Positions 56,116-64,000 of a stretch of DNA of 64,000 bases are shown here, one piece after another. The DNA is from Corydoras sp. C115. Lineage: Eukaryota > Chordata > Actinopteri > Siluriformes > Callichthyidae. The position numbers and the translations under genes were made by a program. Numbering within the stretch: position 1 is the first letter of the stretch; each line of letters opens with the position of its first letter. Where the stretch lies: positions 101,001 through 165,000 of the forward strand of contig JAFMOC010000588.1 of NCBI GenBank assembly GCA_019802505.1. Reading direction: 5' to 3'. The notes under the pieces were generated by a model. It was given only the letters and a program-made list of their open reading frames with translations, was not told the origin of the DNA and did not search any database.

Positions 56116-59100
56116 ATGGATCCGGACAGCGGGGTGGACACTCAGCGAACTCTCAGTCTGCAATGGAAGAGCTACAAGCTTGTACAGGACCCAGCCATCC
56201 GCAGGGTCACGCAGAAGATCTACAGATACGACGGGATTCACTTCAGCGTGCCGGTACGTTCCCCCGTCCCCGTCCCCACGATGGACCACTGACGTCAAAA
56301 GAAAAGATGACTTGGATCTCCTCCCCGAAAAAAAAAAAAGTCACGACTCGGTCATTACACTGAAAACATATTGAAAACGTATTGTTTACTATGTGGACAC
56401 GTCTGCGTCTGCGTCTGCGTCGTGGCCGGCGTGAGGGAAGCCGAGTGACGTGTCTGTGAAATTGCTTTCTTGCAGGACTCCGGGTTTCCCCCCGTCGGGG
56501 AGTTACGTGACCCCCGACCTCGCAGGATCTGGTCCAGATACACAGAGCTCGTGCTCCCGCTGCCCAAATTTAAGGTGCGTCTCGCCGGGGCTTCCTCTTT
56601 TTATTTCATGTAACTGCCGACGCCGCGTGTTGCCTAGCGACGGGTCCGACAACGCCGCCGGGTGGGAGTTTGCACTGAAGTATAGGGAGGTTCTGTGTGC
56701 TGAGCGCATACACTATATATAGGGGCAATTGCCATCCATCCATCCATCCATTCATTATCTTCTGCTTTATCCTCTATTGGGGGGGGGGGGTTCCCCATGC
56801 CCATCCAGGGGAGAACGTTTCGGGCGCTGGGCAGATACACTCAGGACAGGGCGCCAACCTATCGCTGGGCACACACTCACACACACATACACACACACAC
56901 ACTCTATATGGGGCAATTTGGAGAACTCAATTGACCTTGATCCATGTTTTTTGGACTGTGGGAGGAAACCCACGCAGACACGGGGAGGACATGGAACCTC
57001 CACCCAGATGGGGATTCGAACCGGGAATCCCCAGCGCTGAGAGGAGAACATGCTGAACCACTAAGCCACCGTGCCGCATAGGGGCAATTTGGAACAGCCA
57101 TTTCACCTTGAATCCATGTTTTTTCGGCTGTGGGAGGAACCCGGAGACCGCGGCGGAGAACATCGCGACTCCACCCGGATCCCGAACCACTATGCCGCCG
57201 TACCGCCCTGCTCCTCGACCAATCAGAATGGGTTTCCTCCGGGTTCTCCGGTTTCCTCACACAGTCCAAAAAACATGGATCAAGGTCAATTGAGTTCTCC
57301 AAATTGCCCCATATAGAGTGTGTCTGTGTGTGTGAGTGTGTGCCCAGAAATAGATTGCCGCCCTGTCCTGGGTGTATCTGCCCAGCGCCTGAAACGTTCT
57401 CCCCTGGATGGGCATGGGGAACCCCACCGCGACCCTAATATAGGATAAAGCAGAAGATAGTGGATGGATGGATGGAAATTGCCCCTATATAGTGTATGTG
57501 CAGGGTGGCACGGTGGCTTAGTGGTTTGGCATGTTCTCCTCTCAGAGCTAGGGAATCCCAGTTCAAATCCCAATCTGGGTGGAGTTTCCATGTTCTCCCC
57601 GTGTCCGCGTGGGTTTCCTCCGGGTTCTCCGGTTTCCTCCCACAGTCCAAAAAAACATGGATCAAGGTCAATTGAGTTCTCCAAATTGCCCCATATAGAG
57701 TGTGTCTGTGTGAGTGAGTGTGTGTCCAGTGATGGATTGGCGCCCTGTCCTGGGTCTATCTGCCCAGCGCCCGAGACGTTCTCCCCTGGATGGGCATGGG
57801 GAACCCCCCCCCCCCACAATCCTAGTAGAGGATAAAGCGGGAGATAATGAATGAATGAAAGTTTGGACTTTGGGTTTTGGGCGGCGCGTGAATTGGCGCA
57901 CCACGTGGTTCCGCCTGATTTCCGAAGGAGGCGCGGGCGTGGTCCGTCTCGCGTTGACCCGCGATGTACCCCCCCCCCCCCCACGAGACCCGTCTTCACG
58001 TTCCCGCCCCGTTTTTCAGGTCAGCAACGGACGAAGTATTACGACCTGATCGTCGGCGGCTCGTACACGCCTCAGACCGTGCCGACGGGGGGCAAAGCCC
58101 TCAGCGAGAAGTTTCAGCCCCCCCTCCCTGCTCAGCCGGACACAGTGAGTACTGATCACATGACTCGGCGTGTTAGGATTAGGACACGCCCCCAGGCCCC
58201 CCTGCTGTCCACTCTGTAGTCCATCTGTTTGTGTTCTACAGGACATACTGTGTACGCTGTTCTAATGGTCAGAACCCCAATAGTACCACCACAGAGCAGG
58301 GGTTATTGGGTGGGGGCGTTAGTCCTATCCCGGCAGTGTCACTGAGGTGGAGAAATGAAACTACAATGGTGGGGGGGGGGGGTTCCCCATGCCCATCCAG
58401 GGGAGAACGTTTCGGGCGCTGGGCAGATACACCCAGGACAGGACACCAATCCATCGCTGGATACACACTCACTCACACAGACACAAACGATATGGGGCAA
58501 TTTGGAGAACTCAATTGCCCTCGATCCATGTTTTTTGGACTGTGGGAGGAAACCGGAGAACCCGGAGGAAACCCACGCGGACACGGGGAGGACGTGGAAA
58601 CTCCACCCAGATCGGGGATTCGAACTGGGAATCCGTAGAGCTGAGAGGAGAACATGCAAAACCACTAAACCACCATGCCACCCCTCATATACATACATGT
58701 TTAAAATATTTCCAAATCTAAATAATTAAAAGCAGCACGGTGGCTTAGTGGTTTAGCATGTTCTCCTCTCAGTGCTAGGGAATCCCGGTTCGAATCCCCA
58801 TCTGGGTGGAGATTCCATGTTCTCCCCGTGGGTTTCCTCCGGGTTCTCCGGTTTTCTCCCACAGTCCAAAAACATGGATCAAGGTCAATTCATTCATCCA
58901 TTATCTCCCGCTTTATCCTCTATTAGGGTCGCGGTGGGGTTCCTCATGCCCCTCCAGGGGAGAACGTCTCGGGCGCTGGGCAGATACACCCAGGACAGGA
59001 CGCCAATCCATCGCTGGGCACACACTCACTCACACAGACACACTCTATATGGGGCAATTTAGAGAACTCGATTGACTTGATCCATGTTTTTGGACTGTGG

Positions 59101-62100
59101 GAGGAAACCGGAGAACCCGGAGGAAACCCACGCGGACACGGGGAGGACGTGGAAACTCCACCCAGATCGGGGATTCGAACCGGGAATCCCTAGCGCTGAG
59201 AGGAGAACGTGCTAAACCACTTAGCCACCGTGCCGCCCTCAAGGTCAATTGAGTTCTCCAAAGATGAGAACATGCCAAAGCACTCAGCCAGCATGCCCCC
59301 CGCAGGCCCTCATACGGTATTTATTTAATGAAATAACGCCGACGCTGCGGTTTCTCTCTTCAGTCCTCAGACATCAGGCGGAAGCTCTCCACAGATCAGA
59401 TCCCCGTCGAACCCGGGCACGGGGAGCAGCGCCTGGACACCCCCCCGTCCTCGCTCGGCGGACCCTACACCCCCGGCTCGTCGTGCTCCTCGCAGGGAGG
59501 CAGCACTCCCTATTCGTCACGCTCCGGGACGCCCTTCTCCCAGGATTCGGGGTACTCTGGGGGCAGGTGGGTGCCGTCGTGTGAATGAAGATGGACTTTG
59601 TAGTTCTCCGGTTCCACTCTGTAGTCCACCTGTTTGTGTTCTACAGGACATACTGTGTACTCTGTTCTAATGCTCAGAACCCCAATAGCACCACCACAGA
59701 GCAGGGGTTATTGGGTGGGGGCATTAGTCCCCCCCCTCACCACATCAGTGTCACTGCAATAAACAATCCACCACCAAAATGACACCTGTTCTGTGATGCT
59801 CCTGAGGACCAACAGGGGGCGAACAACAACAAAGAACACAGATGGACTACAGTCTGTAATTGTAGAACTACAAAGTCCATCTGTATGAAAAGTGGGGGGC
59901 GTGGCCTAATGTCTTATAATAATAAACTTCCATCCATCCATTATCTTCTGCTTTGTCCTCTATATTAGGGTCGGGGGGGGGGGGGGGGGGTTCCCCATGC
60001 CCATCCAGGGGAGAACGTTTCGGGCGCTGGGCATATACCCCCAGGACAGGGGGGCAATCCATCACTGGGCACACACTCACTCACACAGACACACTCTATA
60101 TGGGGCAATTTGGAGAACTCAAATTGACCTTGATCCATGTTTTTTGGACTGTGGGAGGAAACCGTAGAACCCGGAGGAGCCCCACGCGGACACGGGGAGG
60201 ACACGGAGACTCCACCCAAATAGGGATTCGAAACGGGAATCCCTAGTGCTGAGAGGAGAACATGCTAAACCACTAAGCCACTGTGCCGACCAATCAGAGG
60301 AACCGTTGTGTATTTTAAGGTTTGCTTTACGAGATCGATTCACAAAAATCACGGGTGGGGTTCCCCATGCCCATCCAGGGGAGAACGTCTCGGGCGCTGG
60401 GCAGATACACCCAGGACAGGGCGCCAACCCATCGCTGGACACACACTCACTCACACACACACTCTATATGGGGCAATTTGGAGAACTCCATTGACTTGAT
60501 CCATGTTTTTGGACTGTGGGAGGAAAGCGGAGAACCCGGAGGAGCCCCACGCGGACACGGGGAGGACATGGAAACTCCACCCAGATGGGGATTCGAACCG
60601 GGAACCCCCAGCGGCGAGAGGAGAACATGCTAACTCTCTGTTTTCTCTTTTTCAGACCTGCGGGGTACACGGGGGGTCCCGCCGGCAGCAGTTTCCCTCC
60701 CCAGGACCTGCTGCCCTCCTCGTCCTGCTCGTCCTCCGCCGTGTCCTCGTCGTCGGGCTTCAAGCTCCCGCGCTATTACGACGAACCCCTCGGCGTGTCC
60801 GCCCAGGACCCCTCGGCCTACCAGCGGGGTCGGCCCAACTTCCCCCCCCCACAGACCTTCCCTCCGTTTCACAGCGCGGGCGCCCCGGGGATGGGCGCCC
60901 CCCCGCCTCCGCACGCGCCCCCATCGGGCTCCATGTACGAGTCCCCGCCGGTGCCCGAGCGAGACCGGGAGCGCGGGCCCCGGGAGCGGGAGCGGGAGTC
61001 CGGCCGCTACGGGACGTCCCGGCGCTCGTCGTACCACCACCCGCCGGACGTCAACTCCTCCTCTTCCTCCAAATCCGGCGCGTACCACTCCCACCACCGG
61101 GAGGAGCGGGATGGCAGGCCATACCGCCGGGACAGCTCGGGGTCCAGGGATCACGGCAGGCACCGGAACCACCACCACTCGCACAACCACCACGGCCGCC
61201 GGCGGGACAGCCGGGACCGGGAGCGGGACGGCGGGGACTTCGCCAACAGCACGGACCCGCGCTACCGAGGCCACGCCAACTCCGGCCACCGGGCGTCCAA
61301 CAGCCAGTCTCCGCCGCCGGCGCCCTACGGGGGGGGATACAACCCCCGAAGGAGCCGGCCGGCCAGGACACGCCGTCCTCCTCCCGCCTCGACCCGTCCC
61401 CGGCCTTCAGACCGGGCGAGCGAGCGGGTTCGGGCAGGGACGGCGACTACCGCGCCCCGCCGCACCACACCCCCCTACAGCCTCCGCCCCCGCCGCCCCC
61501 GCTCCCCCCGGCGTCGGTGATCGCGGCGGCCGTCGCCGAGACGCTCGGCTCCCTCGACTTCGGGCAGGACAGCCCCGCCCGCGAGGAGCAGTGGACCAAG
61601 CCCAAGCGGCGCCCCACCACGCCGCCGGCGCCTCCGCGCACCCCGCCGCCCTCGTCGCCGCCCCAGGCATCCGTCCCGTCCTCGTCCACGTCGCCGTCCT
61701 CCACCTCCCTGCCCCACCACCTCCCTTCGTCGACGGCGTCCCTGGCCTCGCCGCACGCCCAGCGGGGGGACTCGTCCCCGGAGCCGGACTCCACCAACGA
61801 GAGTCTGCCGTTCCTCCACCACTCCAGCAGCCTGGACTCGCGCATCGAGATGCTGCTGAAGGACCAGAAGTCCAAGTTCTCCTTCCTGGCCTCGGACGAC
61901 GAAGACGAGGAGCAGAAGCAGGACGGCAGGCACGAGCACAGCCGGGCCGGTCCCAGGAAGCAGCGGGAGGAGGCCGCCGGCAGGGAGGGGGGCAAGCACG
62001 GCAGGGAGGGGCGGAGGAGCCGGGGCCGCAAGGGAGGCGCGAGCGACGGGGGGAAGAGCCCCGCGCCGTCGCCCCCCGCCGTCGCCGCCCCGCCGTCGGA

Positions 62101-62206
62101 CTCCGCGCCGGGTCCGCAGGGTCCGCCGCAGGACGAGCGCCCGGCCGCCGAGACGCCCAAAATCACCGGCTCTCAGACTCCACCCACCTACAACGGCGAG
62201 GGGCAT
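56116..62206 (+). CDS. setd1a: SETD1A-like H3K4 methyltransferase, N-terminal part only (3'-partial; RRM exon not found)
   Basis: Catalytic subunit of the SET1/COMPASS complex, which methylates histone H3 Lys4. Exons read: 56116-56253 (MDPDSG to IHFSVP), 56476-56574 (ends LPLPKFK), 58020-58144 (YYDLIVGGSYTPQTVPTGGKA), 59364-59566 (Ser/Gly/Pro-rich, GTPFSQDSGY) and 60656-62206 (very long and low-complexity). The last carries the family hallmark SLDSRIEMLLK followed by LASDDE. The SET domain lies beyond the right edge. Two oddities are seen. First, the exon or exons for the RRM (after KFK, before YYDL) are absent, and joining 56574 to 58020 breaks frame. Second, the big exon shifts frame between 61329 and 61347, at G8 and C5 runs. 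Before the shift the frame is the one with PAGYTGGP; after it, the one with RIEMLLK. SETD1B is a less likely alternative, because the linkage to fus and kat8 favours SETD1A. Confidence 0.88.
56732..57078 (-). repeat. DANA-like SINE
   Basis: Antisense copy in the setd1a interval where the RRM exon is missing; lost the GGAGAACCCGG block. Confidence 0.88.
57079..57213 (-). repeat. DANA-like SINE, old fragment
   Basis: Diverged antisense piece (GGGGCAATTTGGAACAGCC). Confidence 0.7.
57228..57476 (+). repeat. DANA-like SINE, head truncated
   Basis: Sense copy from GGGTTTCCTCCGGG to the tail; fold-back partner of the previous pieces. Confidence 0.88.
57503..57858 (+). repeat. DANA-like SINE
   Basis: Full sense copy. 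A short GGAAATTGCCCCTATATAGTG block between it and the previous copy matches one near 56705, so a larger SINE compound was built here. Confidence 0.9.
58205..58365. repeat. Tc1/mariner-type MITE cut by a SINE
   Basis: Half a MITE (CCACTCTGTAGTCCATCTG to GAGAAATGAAACTACAATGG), then a SINE with no tail starts at a G run. Confidence 0.72.
58366..58683 (-). repeat. DANA-like SINE, tail truncated
   Basis: Antisense copy in the setd1a intron after 58144. Confidence 0.88.
58732..58886 (+). repeat. DANA-like SINE, interrupted
   Basis: Sense head and middle. The copy at 58887-59238 is inserted into it, because CAAGGTCAATTGAGTTCTCC resumes at 59240. Confidence 0.88.
58887..59238 (-). repeat. DANA-like SINE inserted in another copy
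   Basis: Flanked by CAAGGTCAATT on both sides (58879 and 59239 onward), the target-site duplication inside the host SINE. Confidence 0.9.
59582..59925. repeat. Tc1/mariner-type MITE
   Basis: Both inner ends (GATGGACTTTGTAGTTCTCC, GAACTACAAAGTCCATCTG) are present, 16 bases after the setd1a exon donor. Confidence 0.77.
59932..60290 (-). repeat. DANA-like SINE
   Basis: Antisense copy with a G18 run at 59973. Confidence 0.9.
60352..60632 (-). repeat. DANA-like SINE ending at a splice acceptor
   Basis: Antisense copy truncated at GAACATGCTAA, 23 bases before the setd1a long exon. Confidence 0.88.
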
Positions 62207-62450
62207 GTGAGTATGAGTGTTTAAATCTGATCTGGGTTCAGCAGACTCGCTTCGCTTCAGTCGTCGTTTTTGACGCTCAGTTCTTAAATTTACGACCTCA
62301 GACCGTCCCGCTTCAGGTTTTGGGCTTTTTGGGGGGAACGAGGAATGGAATGCGCGCCCCGATGTGTGATGTCATAACGTCGGAGCGAATCGATTATGAG
62401 CTTAACGTTCTGTTTAGTGATTATTATTATTATTAGTAGTAATATTAGTA
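62207..62450. other. Start of the setd1a intron after the long exon
   Basis: Unique sequence after the donor GTGAGT (62207). No repeat or exon is recognised. Confidence 0.5.
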
Positions 62451-62777
62451 GGCGGCACGGTGGCTTAGTGGTTTAGCATGTTCTCCTCTCAGCACTAGGG
62501 ATTCCCGGTTCGAATCCCCATCTGGGTGGAGTTTCCATCTTCTCCCCGTGTCCGCGTGGGTTTCCTCCGGGTTCTCCGCTTTCCTCCCACAGTCCAAAAA
62601 CATGGATCAAGGTCAATTGAGTTCTCCAAATTGCCCCATATAGAGTGTGTCTGTGTGTCCAGCGATGGATTGGCGCCCTGTCCTGGGTGTATCTGCCCAG
62701 CAGCTGAAACGTTCTCCCCTGGATGGGCATGGGGAACCCCCCCGCGACCCTAATAGAGGATAAAGCTGAAGATTATT
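62451..62777 (+). repeat. DANA-like SINE inserted in ATT repeat
   Basis: Sense copy whose two flanks are both ATTATTATTAGTA-type sequence. Confidence 0.9.
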
Positions 62778-64000
62778 ATTATTAGTAATATTAGTATTAC
62801 TATTATTGATGCTGCTATTAAATTCAAATTGTAGTTTATTTTATTGCTATTGCTCCTTTTACGTAGTTGTACTATTACGGCCTGCTGCTGCTTTTGCTAT
62901 TAATACCACTGCTGCTGTTAGTGCTATTATTACTGCTGCTGCTTATAATAATACTTCTTTTACTGTTAGTACTAATTTTGCTATTGTTACTTCTGACGTT
63001 AGTACTCCATTATTACAACTGCTATAAGTATTGATATTATTATTATTATTATTATTATTACTATTGCTGCCACTATTATTACTAATACAGCTATTTGTAT
63101 TACTTACGCCATTATTACTCCATTACTACTACCATCCATCCGTTATCTTCCACTTTATCCTCTATATTAGGGTCGCGGGGGGGAGGGGGGGTTCCCCATG
63201 CCCATCCAGGGGAGAACGTTTCGGGCGCTGGGCAGATACACCCAGGACAGGACACCAATCGATCGCTGGGCATACACTCACAGACACACTCTATATGGGG
63301 CAATTTGGAGAACTCAATTGCCCCTTGATCCATGTTTTTGGACTGTGGGAGGAAACCGGAGAACCCGGAGGAAACTCACGCGGACACGGGGAGAACATGG
63401 AGACTCCACCCAGATGGGGATTCGAACCGGGAATCCCTAGCTCTGAGAGGAGAACATGCTAAACCACCAAGCCACCGTGCCGCCCTCCATTACTACTACA
63501 TTTAATATTATTACTACTGCTATAAGTATTGCTATTATTATTATTATTACTATTATTACTACACCTATTTATATTGTTACTACTGCCATTAGTACTTAAT
63601 TACTACTACGATGATGATGATTATTATTATTACTACTGCTATGTAAGTTTTGCTTTTATTATTATTATTATTAGTAGTAGTACTATTACTGCTGCCACTA
63701 TTATTACTAATACAGCTATTTCTATTTATTTAATATTTCTATTGTCTACTACTAATTACTACTACGAGTGCCATTAGTACTGTACTACAGTATTACTCCT
63801 GGTATTACTATTACTGCTATTATTATTATTATTATTACTACTATTACTATTAGTACTGCTGCTGTTATCATTATTATTATTATTACTACTACCTACATTT
63901 TTCTGCTATTACTACGAATACGTCTACTATTATTACTACTACTACTACTATTATTATTATTATTATTATTATTATTACTACTACCAATACTCTTGCTCCT
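62778..64000. repeat. Degenerate (ATT/ACT)n trinucleotide tract
   Basis: About 0.9 kb of TAT, TAC and GCT triplets, split by the SINE at 63132-63485. ACTATTATTACTAATACAGC occurs near 63072 and 63697, so a longer unit was duplicated. No gene. Confidence 0.9.
63132..63485 (-). repeat. DANA-like SINE
   Basis: Full antisense copy; CTCCATTACTACTAC precedes it and follows it (target-site duplication). Confidence 0.92.

Noticed and set aside
60503..61289. Alternative ORFs in the setd1a long exon (573-aa + frame in its first part, 219- and 243-aa - frames, 441-aa third frame)
   Set aside because: Very GC-rich sequence gives few stops in any frame. Splice phase and the SLDSRIEMLLK motif pick out the coding frames.
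62778..64000. Coding potential in the Leu/Tyr/Ile-rich ORFs at the right end
   Set aside because: They translate ATT/ACT trinucleotide repeats only.

Overview
The window is eukaryotic, vertebrate DNA, almost certainly from a teleost fish. It holds split genes with GT-AG introns whose products match vertebrate proteins. The introns are packed with one tRNA-derived SINE family of the DANA/mermaid type, Tc1/mariner relics and MITEs. The species cannot be named from the sequence.

Five protein-coding genes lie on the + strand. (1) rnf25, RING-type E3 ubiquitin ligase, 994-6183; its 5' exons lie outside the window. (2) kat8 (MOF, MYST acetyltransferase), 10787-21838, eleven coding exons, 473 aa, intact. 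(3) A prostasin/PRSS8-like trypsin-fold serine protease with a GPI-type tail, 25003-30766, six coding exons, 305 aa, intact. (4) fus (FET-family RNA-binding protein), 32708-44104, fifteen coding exons, 501 aa, intact. (5) The 5' part of setd1a (H3K4 methyltransferase), 56116-62206, with an untranslated first exon probably in a CpG island near 50.1 kb; the gene runs off the right edge. KAT8, PRSS8, FUS and SETD1A are also neighbours on human 16p11.2, so most of the window is a conserved synteny block. RNF25 is on another human chromosome (2q35). The genes share no pathway; they are housekeeping or chromatin and RNA genes that happen to be linked.

The DNA between exons is dominated by repeats. 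About 60 full or partial DANA-like SINE copies occur on both strands, several as fold-back pairs or tandem triplets. There are about a dozen copies of a short Tc1/mariner-type MITE, a second tRNA-derived SINE, hAT MITEs, an I-clade LINE relic, and several minisatellites. The most unusual stretches are listed here. (a) A ~230-bp, ~10-copy array in fus intron 2 seems to be an amplified fragment of a Tc1/mariner transposase. (b) A near-perfect 63-bp-arm hairpin bracketed by 38-bp direct repeats lies in an intron inside the fus RRM. (c) setd1a has no recognisable RRM exon where the splice phase demands one. (d) Single-base frameshifts sit at homopolymers in rnf25 and setd1a and look like assembly errors.

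No new multi-gene system was found. The real novelty is structural: repeat-driven architecture inside conserved genes.
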